A stretch of DNA of 32,029 nt from Bacillota bacterium (GTDB lineage Bacteria; Bacillota; Sulfobacillia; Sulfobacillales; Sulfobacillaceae): NCBI GenBank assembly GCA_021797515.1, contig JAJZZP010000162.1, forward strand, positions 1 to 32,029, read 5' to 3'. The notes beneath the pieces were generated by a model. The model made no database searches, was not told the DNA's origin, and saw only the letters and a list, made by a program, of their open reading frames with translations. Positions within the stretch are counted from its first letter, which is position 1; each line of letters begins with the position of its first letter. Positions 1-7,908 of this stretch are shown piece by piece. Position numbers and translations under genes: made by a program.

Positions 1-72
1 GAGTCCGTCGGGATGTTCCGGGCCTTGAGGATAGGTCACCAACCTGGGGGTGAAAGGTTCGCCTCGGTAAAT

Positions 73-264
73 TTACCGATCTAACGCGAACAAATGCTCG
101 TCATAATCCTTAACCTGACAACATTGGAGTGCACCCAGGACTTTGGCTGAAAGATAGGTCGGAGCAAGATTAAAAATCAAACGCCCGGAACGGGTCACAA
201 TGCCCGGAACTCTGGCGCCGTTTGAACGCACACCCATCGGCCGTCGGTCGATGTATATCGTCAT
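73..264 (-). CDS. Small hypothetical protein (63 aa)
   Basis: I do not recognise this protein. It would be 63 residues starting MTIYIDRRPMGV, with no signal peptide or membrane segment, mixed composition and two adjacent cysteines near the C-terminus. Its ATG overlaps the TGA of a short upstream frame (ATGA arrangement), which ends in the residues MGEPVKAAKRK. That frame has no good start of its own, so the overlap may be chance. No strong ribosome binding site is visible. It lies downstream of the terminator of the large surface-protein gene and so would need its own promoter. It could equally be a random open frame. Confidence 0.3.
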   Translation of the reverse strand: MTIYIDRRPMGVRSNGARVPGIVTRSGRLIFNLAPTYLSAKVLGALQCCQVKDYDEHLFALDR

Positions 265-343
265 TTACGCTTCGCGGCCTTGACAGGTTCACCCATATGA
301 GGCATGAAATAGTGAACAATCCCACACCAGCCGAAAAGAATCT

Positions 344-381
344 TAAGCCCATAGGAAAGGAATTCCTTCCCTATGGGCTTA
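344..381 (-). terminator. Rho-independent terminator after the surface-protein gene
   Basis: Arms 344-360 and 365-381 form a 17-bp stem with one mismatch around the loop AATT. On the minus strand it is followed by AGATTCTTTT, a moderate T-rich tail. It starts 56 nt after the stop codon of the large minus-strand surface-protein gene, the right place to end that transcript. The stem is nearly symmetrical and could also act on the plus strand, where the tail is poorer. Confidence 0.65.
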
Positions 382-436
382 CCTTATCATGATATGCACT
401 GTGGTGATTTGTTAGACCATTTTCTTTATGCCAGGC

Positions 437-3400
437 TTACCCCCAAGTTACCGTTTGCTGCAGTTGTTGGCCGGTGGGCAAGACCACGGTGATCGTGTCT
501 TGTTCCCCGAAAATTCCTCCACTCAAGATCGAGCTGGCAACCCCCACCCCGTTAGTCGTGACGGTTCCACTGGGGTTTAATGAGGCTGTGGATCCAGACA
601 CGGTGATAGTGATGGGAAGGTTAGGCAGCGGATTCCCGTAAACGTCCTTGGCTGTGACTGTAATCGTCACCGTCGATCCTGGATTGGGGTTGGTCGACGA
701 CACGGCAAGTGTCCCAATGGGCACCCCCGATTGCCAATTTAAAGGAATGCTAATGACTGAGCCTGAGGTCGATCCCACGCCCACACTTGGTATTCCGCCA
801 ATGAAGATATTGCCTAAAGAAGTCCCGGTATTGAGGTTGATGGTTTCCGCTCCAGACTCTGTTGAGGTGGCTGAAAAAGCAATCCCCCCATTGGCGACTG
901 ACGTACTACTAGCGGGGGACACGGAGCCCACACTGCCAGATGTAGTGGCAACGGACACGGGAACGTTGGCCAAGGAAACATCTTGACCAGTGGCGGTAAC
1001 CCCTACGGCGATTGCTGTGAAATCCTGGGTTGTGCCTACGCTAGGTGTAGATGCTAGCGCCGTCTCGCCATTTTTAATCACGTCCCCATTGAGTGATTGA
1101 TAAGTTAGTGATGGGATTACCCAGTTTAAGATGGCCGAATTAAATGGTCCCCCACTATCGCTTAGTACTACATGGTATCCAGCATTTGCCGTAGCTCCCA
1201 CCTTCATCTGAGCGGCGGCATTGGCTGTTAATACCAAGACAGCCTGCCCTTGACCATTGGTTGTCGAATCCTGTTGTTTGATGGTGTACCCAGTGCCCGA
1301 AAGTTGCCATTGAAAGGCATTGGTATTGGCTGCGGGAACACCATTTGCGTTCGTAACCGTTGCTGTCACCGTAACACTCTGATTGGCCAAGGCATATTGT
1401 GATATCGGTTCTTGGACCATGCTGTTTGACATCCATAAGATGCCTTCTTGCAACATCGCCATAGGTTGTTGCAGCAACATTGGATTAACGTCAGGAATGT
1501 TTAACGTGCCTTCAAGGTAGGAGAGCCCAGGTTGACTGCTGCTTACATCAGCGGAGTTGCTATTTGATGTTAGCGTCGCTGACACAAAAGGATTGGCAGG
1601 TAATGCCACTGCAACTCCCTTTGATGCCAAAGCGGTTTGTCCCATACCGTTAACGACAGTCGGATAGGCGTAAATTGCCTTAGTAGTGCCATAATCCTGC
1701 GCCGTAATTATTGCATCGCCAATCTCTGGATACACGGGCACTTTCGTAGTATAGGACCACTGAACATCATAGAGGGAGCCTAGCAAGGCGCTGGCTTGAC
1801 TTGACGATAGGGGCGTAGGGGCAGTGTACTGCAAAGGTTCATTTTGCCATGTTACGCTACCGCCCGTTACTGGGCGGCTTTCTATACCGCTCATGCCATT
1901 AGGCATGACGGTCACCGAGGTTATAGCCAACCCGGTTGCCGTAGCATGATTGGTTTCCCCGGGTGCATAAAGGTTGAACACCAAATGGCCAAGGACGTTG
2001 CCTGGAATTTGGATTCCAAATGCGTTAGCGTTGGTAGGGCCAGTGAAGGTGCGCGCGTACGAAGGTGTGTCCACTCCTTGGGGCACGTAGTCCACAGTAA
2101 ATGTGGACCCCGTCGATAATCCGAGGTGTTGCACATTGATGGTCGCGGAGTTAAACGGCATATTCACTGGAATGTTGGGCAGCGTGCCATTTGTTGAACT
2201 CCATGCCGTGTCGGGTCCATAGGGTCCTGACTGATAGTTGATCGGAATTGTGTAAGGAGTGGCACTTGCGACCGTTGGCACCACATAATCAGGCTTCACC
2301 GTGAAGGATGCTGGTTCAGATAGCACTGGCTCTTGAACAACTCCCGGTGCCACCGGTGTTCCATTAACCACCAGAGTCGGTGAAGAAAGGGCTACAAAGC
2401 GAACGGTTCCGTCGATCGGCGGCAGAGATGGATCAGACGGCACGGATACGGTGTATCCTACTATGGCAACCGCGTTGGCATCCAACGCCAGTTGCCGGTT
2501 GGTTCCATCCTCTGGATTGGTCACCATTAATGTGGTTTGCGCCACCCCATTTTGGTTGGTTATGGCGCTGCCGCTTAATCCTTCGCCAAAAGTAATATGA
2601 TCCCCCGTATTACTATCATTGCTCGCGGTAAACACGACACGAACATTGGCAAGGGGCTCCCCGTTTGGATTGGTAACCACAGCGCTTAACGTGGCTGACT
2701 GCCCTAACAATACGGCGTTAGGCGTACTAAATCCGGGCAGCGAGTTCCCTACTAGGGAACTCATATTGGCGACCAGAGGAATGGCCGGTGCTACCGTAAT
2801 TGTGTCCGTTTGACTCCATACGGCGTCTGTGGCATTAGGCAAGGCAATGGGGTCTTTGGCGTAAACGATAACATGATAGGTACCTGGCTGAGCTGGAGTG
2901 AAATTGTCACTTGCCGCAGATCCGTAAGACATCCCCTGCCAAGTCCCATCCGGTTTTTCGATCCAGAATTGATACACCGGGTTAATGAGATTGGCAGCGT
3001 TTGCTGACAGATTTACCGGGCTACCTTGTGTTCCGGTAGCAGGGACTGTCAAAGTCACCGATGAATCTATATTAGCGATATACGTGGCTTCAAAAGCGTC
3101 ATTCCAAAATCCCGCGCGAACTTGGGAAGGGTTCATGGCATAGACCACAATCGCGTACGATCCGGCATTGGCCGTCATTGACCAAGAATTTTTGGCACTG
3201 TAATTTTGCACCAAGTGCCAACCGTCGGCATTTTCCAGCCAAAATTGATATTCCGGGCTCCCATTCCAATCAGTGGCCTGTGCATTGAATGTCAGGTTGT
3301 TTCCGGGTGTCGGAGTTCCTGTCATAGTTAAAGTCAGATCAGAAACCGTCGCCGTATCGGCCAAAGTTAATCCTGAAAATGACATGATTGATAGAAGGGT

Positions 3401-3493
3401 GGCAGCCAAAATTGCTAACAGCCGCCCCCAGGGGCGTTGTTGTCGCGTAAATATTCCTCCAGTATCGTTGGTATAGACACAGCTTGATACCAA
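437..3493 (-). CDS. Large secreted protein with bacterial Ig-like (Big_1-type) domains
   Basis: A long exported, probably adhesin-like or cell-surface protein. The N-terminus has a basic stretch (RQQRPWGR), a hydrophobic core (LLAILAATLLSIM) and a likely signal peptidase site near LTLA-DT. Two related beta-rich repeats follow (roughly residues 48-145 and 146-240), each with a YQFW-x-E motif and an IVVYA/VIVYA strand. Then come Big_1/invasin-type segments with NPNGEPLANV near residue 280 and DVYGNPLPNLPITITV near residue 960; the middle part is Ser/Thr/Asn/Gly-rich. No C-terminal LPxTG or membrane anchor is visible, so it may be released or held non-covalently. The longest frame starts with TTG at 3493, which has no ribosome binding site. 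A perfect GGAGG lies 7 nt before an in-frame ACG at 3448-3446, and starting there gives a textbook signal peptide. It is followed by a terminator and lies beside the Tad operon. The ligand cannot be deduced. Confidence 0.85.
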   Translation of the reverse strand: MVSSCVYTNDTGGIFTRQQRPWGRLLAILAATLLSIMSFSGLTLADTATVSDLTLTMTGTPTPGNNLTFNAQATDWNGSPEYQFWLENADGWHLVQNYSAKNSWSMTANAGSYAIVVYAMNPSQVRAGFWNDAFEATYIANIDSSVTLTVPATGTQGSPVNLSANAANLINPVYQFWIEKPDGTWQGMSYGSAASDNFTPAQPGTYHVIVYAKDPIALPNATDAVWSQTDTITVAPAIPLVANMSSLVGNSLPGFSTPNAVLLGQSATLSAVVTNPNGEPLANVRVVFTASNDSNTGDHITFGEGLSGSAITNQNGVAQTTLMVTNPEDGTNRQLALDANAVAIVGYTVSVPSDPSLPPIDGTVRFVALSSPTLVVNGTPVAPGVVQEPVLSEPASFTVKPDYVVPTVASATPYTIPINYQSGPYGPDTAWSSTNGTLPNIPVNMPFNSATINVQHLGLSTGSTFTVDYVPQGVDTPSYARTFTGPTNANAFGIQIPGNVLGHLVFNLYAPGETNHATATGLAITSVTVMPNGMSGIESRPVTGGSVTWQNEPLQYTAPTPLSSSQASALLGSLYDVQWSYTTKVPVYPEIGDAIITAQDYGTTKAIYAYPTVVNGMGQTALASKGVAVALPANPFVSATLTSNSNSADVSSSQPGLSYLEGTLNIPDVNPMLLQQPMAMLQEGILWMSNSMVQEPISQYALANQSVTVTATVTNANGVPAANTNAFQWQLSGTGYTIKQQDSTTNGQGQAVLVLTANAAAQMKVGATANAGYHVVLSDSGGPFNSAILNWVIPSLTYQSLNGDVIKNGETALASTPSVGTTQDFTAIAVGVTATGQDVSLANVPVSVATTSGSVGSVSPASSTSVANGGIAFSATSTESGAETINLNTGTSLGNIFIGGIPSVGVGSTSGSVISIPLNWQSGVPIGTLAVSSTNPNPGSTVTITVTAKDVYGNPLPNLPITITVSGSTASLNPSGTVTTNGVGVASSILSGGIFGEQDTITVVLPTGQQLQQTVTWG

Positions 3494-3509
3494 TGATGGT
3501 TGGTATCAA
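3484..3509. repeat. 10-bp perfect inverted repeat at the head-to-head junction
   Basis: TTGATACCAA at 3484-3493 and TTGGTATCAA at 3500-3509 are exact reverse complements separated by TGATGG. A third related copy (TTGGTAT) starts near 3470. The repeat lies just upstream of the GGAGG of the minus-strand surface-protein gene, in its 5' untranslated or promoter region. It could be an operator for a dimeric regulator or an mRNA leader hairpin. There is no T-run, so a terminator is unlikely. Confidence 0.5.
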
Positions 3510-3948
3510 CTGCTTCGTACTGACGGTTCGACGTCACATGCCCATATTCCTGCAAATTTTCCGTTATGAGCCAAAAAATCCAAGGAATTGGTTTATCCAA
3601 ATAAACTGTCACTTTGAGCAAATGGGTTTACAGGGCCTTGCATCACTACAACACGGACAAGTGATAATTAACGGAAGCACCAAGTTTTTAGACGAATCCA
3701 ACGGCCACAAATACACCCTCAATGATATCCAAAACGGGAAAGCCCCTGAAATTTCTTCCAATGATAATGTGGCAGTATGGGTAGGAGTAAACCCTGGCAG
3801 TGCGACTATCACCGACTTAAAGGTGAATAGCACCCCGGTGCCCTTAGGCCAGTTGCCCGAGGTTCCATATGCTGCAGCACTTCCATTAGCGGGAGGAATT
3901 GTCCTCGTCGGCGGGATTATCTGGCATAGGCGAAGAAACAGAGCTTAA
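3484..3948 (+). pseudogene. 3' remnant of a surface protein with C-terminal membrane anchor
   Basis: The open frame encodes 154 residues, but only the part from about 3625 (MGLQGLASLQHGQ...) looks protein-like. The C-terminus is a sorting-type anchor: LPEVPYAA, a hydrophobic helix (LPLAGGIVLVGGIIW), then the basic tail HRRRNRA. A protein with such an anchor should begin with a signal peptide, and none is present. The first 45 or so residues are low quality and no ribosome binding site precedes either start candidate. I therefore read it as the tail of a longer exported protein whose 5' part has been lost. A short intact tail-anchored protein starting near 3625 is a weaker alternative. Confidence 0.5.
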
Positions 3949-4124
3949 CTTTCTCCAATGCTGGATTTTTTCCCGCAGTGGGTGTATTGAGCGCGAGAAG
4001 ATGGAATACCAATCCGTATAGTCTCCGTTAGTAACTCCCGAATTGCATTCCAGTCTAGAATCATAGTAGACCGTTCCCTCTTCTGCTGCATCCGCGGATG
4101 CGGATGATGAGAAAAGGAGAGGTG

Positions 4125-4150
4125 AATGGGATCCCTTCCGGGATCCCATT
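4125..4150. terminator. Perfect 11-bp hairpin, possible terminator
   Basis: AATGGGATCCC (4125-4135) pairs perfectly with GGGATCCCATT (4140-4150) around the loop TTCC. On the minus strand the hairpin is followed by CACCTCTCCTTTTCTC, pyrimidine-rich with one T4 run. On the plus strand the tail is poor. It could stop minus-strand readthrough from the tadE end of the pilus operon or plus-strand transcription of the anchor remnant. A separate 14-bp palindrome, GCATCCGCGGATGC, lies at 4088-4101. Confidence 0.4.
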
Positions 4151-4346
4151 TGCCATACCGAAGGGTGTCGCAAAACCCAGCCCGAATGCCATATTTTCTA
4201 AGGCAGACTCCCTGTCGATGTCTCACAAAACGGTACAGCTTTAACCGAGGGCAGTAGGCCTCAGTGGAACCAAGCTAAATCTTCCGGTAAAGTGCATGCG
4301 AATTACGGTGTTCTGACTTTAACTTAGAATGAGCGGAGAAAGCAAT

Positions 4347-4890
4347 ATGACCAATGCAAGACGTTTTGCCGTTTTAGCGGCGGTCTTCATCGGGCGTTCG
4401 ACTATGGCATTCGGTACCATTGGGATGAAAGCGCCATGGGCCACTCGATCACTACGTCGTTTACCGACAACGAAACCATCCCTGTTGCAGGCTACGCGGG
4501 AACACTCAGCAATACCCTGTTCAAGTTTTAACGCCCCAACTCATGGAAACCGAAACCCGATTTGAGAATGCCGGATGGAATTTCCCAAATGTGTGGGAGA
4601 TACCGGCAGGAGACAATCCTCTGGTACTAAGCGCTTACATCTTCAACCCCCATCTGGATACCTCCAGTGCTCGAATTCGAAACCGCCTCCGTACGCCGTG
4701 CAATGCCGTGGGTGATTGCAAACCAAGGGAATCATGTTTTAGCGATCCCAGTGTTGGTCCGCAGCAGCAGTGCAACAAGGCCAATTTGCTGCGCTGTATC
4801 AAAAGGCTAGAGATTATCCCCACGTGGGTTAGTTAGTAACACGGTGACAATACGCTTCTCAAGACCAAAGAGTTTTGGCCATTGAAACCT
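4347..4890 (+). pseudogene. Frameshifted remnant of a GLUG-like secreted protein
   Basis: Coding-like sequence is spread over several plus-strand frames. At 4347 an ATG preceded by GGAGAAAGCA opens MTNARRFAVLAAVFIG, like a signal peptide start. From about 4396 another frame reads FDYGIRYHWDESAMGHSITT and then GYAGTLSNTLFKF, ending at a TAA near 4531. From about 4520 a third frame reads VQVLTPQLMETETRF, then NAGWNFPNVWEIPAG. The LTxxQM...GWxFxNVWxI pattern is what I know from the end of GLUG-motif and filamentous surface proteins. A later segment (QQGQFAALYQKARDYPHV, about 4767-4825) also looks coding, in yet another frame. The gene is short, broken in at least three places and without a single open frame, so it is dead. 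The family call rests on motif recall only. Confidence 0.5.
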
Positions 4891-5065
4891 ATTTGGCCCA
4901 AATTGATGGGGCTTCTTGGGTCAGTTGCCAAGGCTGAATCTGAAGAGGGATTAGTAATCTAATCGGAAATCGGAGAAAAAATTCGAGAACATGATAAGCG
5001 TTGGCACCCGTTTTACACTTCTGCGCTGACTCGGATAGGGAAACCGGCTATCGCTTTCTCGTAGA

Positions 5066-5084
5066 GTGGACTTACAGAGTCCAC
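5066..5084 (-). terminator. Short hairpin downstream of tadE
   Basis: GTGGACT (5066-5072) and AGTCCAC (5078-5084) form a perfect 7-bp stem with a 5-nt loop, 54 nt after the tadE stop codon. No T-run follows on the minus strand, so it is at best a weak terminator or an RNA-stabilising 3' hairpin for the pilus operon. Confidence 0.3.
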
Positions 5085-5138
5085 CCGCTTCTCGTAATTC
5101 CCTAGACTGCAATGTAGCCCGTCTAATTGCCACCTACA

Positions 5139-5843
5139 TTATGATGCAGGGGCTGGGTAGGCAACGCTCGGGCAGCCCCCCGTTTGTCCACTATTTACTT
5201 CATATGCTCCACTTGGCGCGGTCGACCCCGATGGGGCGGGAGCAGGCGACGATAAATCCCCATTGGGCTGAGGGCTCTGTACCATCATGCTATAAGTTTG
5301 GTGCAACATGATGCTGGACGGTAGCAACCCGGGAATGGCAATAATAGGATGATAGGGATAAAATACTTCGACCACTGCGTAGCTTTCAGCTGGATCACTG
5401 GCATTAGTATACTCCCATACGCTATTGGGCTCCGAAGTAGTGGCCCCAGTACTGGGATTTGTTCCTGCGTTAAAGGTCAAAACCGCGTAAGCCTTATCCG
5501 CCGAGTTGTTAACGCTCATTCCAAACCCATTAGCAATCTGATCATCGACCACACCGTAAACGGTTACCGGAGATTGGGTTGCCGGCGCTGGTGACGGGGA
5601 AGGCGATGGAGAAGAGCTTGAACTTTGTGCCGCAGCTTCTTGCAACTCCGCAGAGTCTCCTGGACAACCAAGGGGGTTTCCAAGTGCCAATGTGCGTGCG
5701 CCAATGCGGGCGGCTTCTTGCACCGTAACATTGGCATTAATGTAAAGCCCATAGCTGATGATGCCAAAAATCAGCAACATTAATAGAGGAAGGACCAAAG
5801 CAAACTCGACAAGCGCTTGACCTGACAGACGGTGCCTTTTCAT
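5139..5843 (-). CDS. tadE: TadE-like pseudopilin
   Basis: A minor pilin-like protein of the Tad/Flp pilus system, thought to be cleaved by the prepilin peptidase and needed for pilus assembly. The N-terminus KRHRLSGQALVEFALVLPLL is the classic TadE start: a basic leader, Gly before the mature residue, Glu five residues into the mature protein, then one long hydrophobic helix to about residue 35. A low-complexity Ser/Pro linker (SSSSSPSPSPSPAPA) sits near residues 74-88, and the rest is a polar beta-rich extracytoplasmic domain with a Pro/Ser-rich tail. At 234 residues it is longer than many TadE proteins because of these linkers. It has an AGAGG ribosome binding site 8 nt upstream. Its ATG overlaps the stop of the 32-residue ORF upstream, so translation is probably coupled. 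It is the last pilus gene of the operon. Confidence 0.88.
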   Translation of the reverse strand: MKRHRLSGQALVEFALVLPLLMLLIFGIISYGLYINANVTVQEAARIGARTLALGNPLGCPGDSAELQEAAAQSSSSSPSPSPSPAPATQSPVTVYGVVDDQIANGFGMSVNNSADKAYAVLTFNAGTNPSTGATTSEPNSVWEYTNASDPAESYAVVEVFYPYHPIIAIPGLLPSSIMLHQTYSMMVQSPQPNGDLSSPAPAPSGSTAPSGAYEVNSGQTGGCPSVAYPAPAS

Positions 5844-5938
5844 TCAGCCATCCTCTGTTGAACACACGCAATAGCCTGATATACCCTTAAACGCCATACG
5901 GAACTTTTTTGGCTCCAACTGATTGCCATACCTGACAT
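5840..5938 (-). CDS. 32-residue ORF translationally coupled to tadE
   Basis: This short frame encodes a 32-residue peptide (MSGMAISWSQKSSVWRLRVY... ending QQRMAE). GGGAGGGG lies about 7 nt before the ATG, one of the strongest ribosome binding sites in the operon. Its TGA overlaps the tadE ATG (ATGA), the normal signature of coupled translation. The peptide is basic, has Trp at positions 8 and 15, one Cys, and no membrane helix or pilin motif. It fills part of the only sizeable gap in the pilus operon, between tadC and tadE. It may be a leader that feeds ribosomes to tadE, a real small pilus accessory protein, or the end of a shrunken gene. I know no family for it. Confidence 0.5.
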   Translation of the reverse strand: MSGMAISWSQKSSVWRLRVYQAIACVQQRMAE

Positions 5939-6045
5939 GGGCGCCCCTCCCATTTTTCATTCCCCACTTACCAGTACAAAAACATCAAAATACTCGAGCC
6001 TGAACTTTCTCGTTTTCCCCCGTTCCCAAATCGGAACCGGTTGCC

Positions 6046-6981
6046 CTATTTAAATATGTTTAGAATGCTTAAAAGTCCCGGGCCTAGGATCGCCACAAAC
6101 AGCGAGGGAAAGATAAAGAGCACCATGGGAAACATCATTTTTACAGGAAGGCTTGCGGCTTTTTCACGGACTTTAGCCACGCGAATTTCTTTGATTCGAG
6201 CGCCTTGAATATGGAGCGCGGTTCCGATGCCGCCGCCCGTTTTGTCGGATTGCGCCACAAGAGATGCAAAGCGATTGAGTTCGGCGGATTTTGTCCGTTC
6301 AGCAAGTCCTCTTAATGCCTGCTCGCGCGTCATTCCTACTTGCAAGTCCGTTAACACACGACCGAATTCTTGCTGCACCACCCCAGACGTTTTTTGTACT
6401 AATCGCCTAAGAGCACCATCAAACGCCAATCCTGCCTCAATACTAACGCTTAATATATCAAACACTTCGGGTAACGAATCTTCGAGTTGGCCCATTCGTT
6501 GTTGATATTTTGAAGTTAAGCGTGTGCCAAACAGCAAATACACGACGCCGGCAACGACGAAAGGCAAGGCCACTTTTTGCATCAAGGTAAGTGTATGAAC
6601 AAAGCTTATTGCCATTACTGTGACTGCGGCAGCCAGGACAGTGGAAACCAGGCGAATTAAGACGTAGGTGCTCGCGGAATATTCGACGCCTGCCATCTTC
6701 AATCGACGGTTTAGTTCGTCATTGACGCGACCCGGCAGCAAACGGTCGCCCAAACTTTTGCTCAACCTTTGGAAAAACGGCGTCACAATACGATGATAAA
6801 AATCAATTTCCAACTCATCTTTGACCCACCCACCGGTTCGGTTAATAAGGGGGGTAAGTCGATTAGATAGAGCCTGTTGCCGTCTGTAGTTCTTCAAATC
6901 ATTAGCCCACGCGGCCAAGCTGAACACGACAACAATCATGATGATGACTAAGGCCGCAACATAATATATGGCAACATTCAT
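6046..6981 (-). CDS. tadC: TadC-like inner-membrane platform protein (T2SSF family)
   Basis: One of the two platform proteins of the Tad pilus machine. It sits in the cytoplasmic membrane with TadB and couples the TadA ATPase to pilin polymerisation. The 311-residue protein has an N-terminal membrane helix (IYYVAALVIIMIVVVFSLAAW), a hydrophobic pair near residues 110-150, and a T2SSF cytoplasmic domain with LEDSLPEVFDILSVSIEAGL and FDGALRR. Two C-terminal hydrophobic stretches (VKMMFPMVLFIFPSLFVAIL and the segment around GLLSIL) follow. Length and layout match the family. The start is well fixed: AGGAGG lies 6 nt upstream of the ATG, directly after the tadB stop. About 107 nt without a recognisable gene separates it from the 32-residue ORF. 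Confidence 0.92.
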   Translation of the reverse strand: MNVAIYYVAALVIIMIVVVFSLAAWANDLKNYRRQQALSNRLTPLINRTGGWVKDELEIDFYHRIVTPFFQRLSKSLGDRLLPGRVNDELNRRLKMAGVEYSASTYVLIRLVSTVLAAAVTVMAISFVHTLTLMQKVALPFVVAGVVYLLFGTRLTSKYQQRMGQLEDSLPEVFDILSVSIEAGLAFDGALRRLVQKTSGVVQQEFGRVLTDLQVGMTREQALRGLAERTKSAELNRFASLVAQSDKTGGGIGTALHIQGARIKEIRVAKVREKAASLPVKMMFPMVLFIFPSLFVAILGPGLLSILNIFK

Positions 6982-6995
6982 AGCACTCCTCCTAA

Positions 6996-7904
6996 CTACA
7001 AATCCGGCCCTTTAACCATACGTTGAATGATGTATGATCCTATGGAGATGGAGACAACCGCGTATCCTAGCATAAATAGACCATCTTTCGTAGTAAACAA
7101 CGGACGCTCGTATGATGGATTCAAAAACCAAAGAACAAAGCCAATGCCGATAGGGAGAAACGTGACAATTAAAGCACTCATACGCCCTTGAGCCGTTAGT
7201 GTACGAATCTCGCGTTTTAACCTCTGTCTCTCGGTGATGGTCGCTACGATGTTTTCCAATATAGAGGATAAGGCGCCGCCTACCTCGCGTTGAATCGTAA
7301 TCGCCATCACCGCTAACTCTAAATCTTTCCATGGCATTCTTTGCGTCAATTCCTGAAGTGCATCGTCTAACGACACTCCGAGTGATTCCCGGCGCAACAT
7401 GCGCACGACCTCTGGTCCTAACGGTGCCGGAGTTTCTTTAGCAACGAGTGACATGGCCTGCTGAAATGACGACCCGGCTTTCATGGCATTAGCCACTCCG
7501 GAAAGGAAATCAGGCAACAACGCTTCGGCATCGGCCATCCATTTGCGTTGTCGCCAGCGCAACACCAATGCGACCACCGCAAATCCCACAACGGCTAAAA
7601 CTGCCGCGCCAACCCAACCCCGAACCAAATATCCCAACAACCCCGGTAAAATCACACTAGCCGATCGGATGGCAAAATACTCCGACGCTCGCAGTCGGAA
7701 CGCCGCAGCTCGATTGCTCCTAACCCAGTTCTCAGGCAATAAGCTACGAAGGCCTTTAGTAACCCGTTTGGTATCTTTTTTGATCGGGGAAAACATCTTC
7801 AACCGGCGTTGAGTCGTGTTATGGAAACGCGACTCGCGGATGGCAAGCCCGAAAGCGAAAACCACAACAGCCCACACCATCACTAAAATCCAACGCATTG
7901 TCAT
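6996..7904 (-). CDS. tadB: TadB-like inner-membrane platform protein (T2SSF family)
   Basis: A paralogue and partner of TadC in the pilus platform complex. It has an N-terminal helix (WILVMVWAVVVFAFGLAI), a long hydrophobic region near residues 75-115, and a T2SSF domain (ALLPDFLSGVANAMKAGSSF, then LALELAVMAI-like helices around LELAVMAITIQREVGGALS). Two C-terminal helices (MSALIVTFLPIGIGFVLWFL and LGYAVVSISIGSYII) complete it. The open frame extends to a TTG at 7919, but GGTGGTGAG lies just before the ATG at 7904, which gives 302 residues; a second ATG follows two codons later. With the 7904 start the gene begins 4 nt after the tadA stop, whose TGA lies inside the ribosome binding site, so the two are coupled. 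Confidence 0.92.
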   Translation of the reverse strand: MTMRWILVMVWAVVVFAFGLAIRESRFHNTTQRRLKMFSPIKKDTKRVTKGLRSLLPENWVRSNRAAAFRLRASEYFAIRSASVILPGLLGYLVRGWVGAAVLAVVGFAVVALVLRWRQRKWMADAEALLPDFLSGVANAMKAGSSFQQAMSLVAKETPAPLGPEVVRMLRRESLGVSLDDALQELTQRMPWKDLELAVMAITIQREVGGALSSILENIVATITERQRLKREIRTLTAQGRMSALIVTFLPIGIGFVLWFLNPSYERPLFTTKDGLFMLGYAVVSISIGSYIIQRMVKGPDL

Positions 7905-7908
7905 TTGC

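Noticed and set aside
648..3476. Several plus-strand open frames opposite the surface-protein gene
   Set aside because: They are antisense shadows of the long, compositionally regular minus-strand gene and lack ribosome binding sites and motifs.
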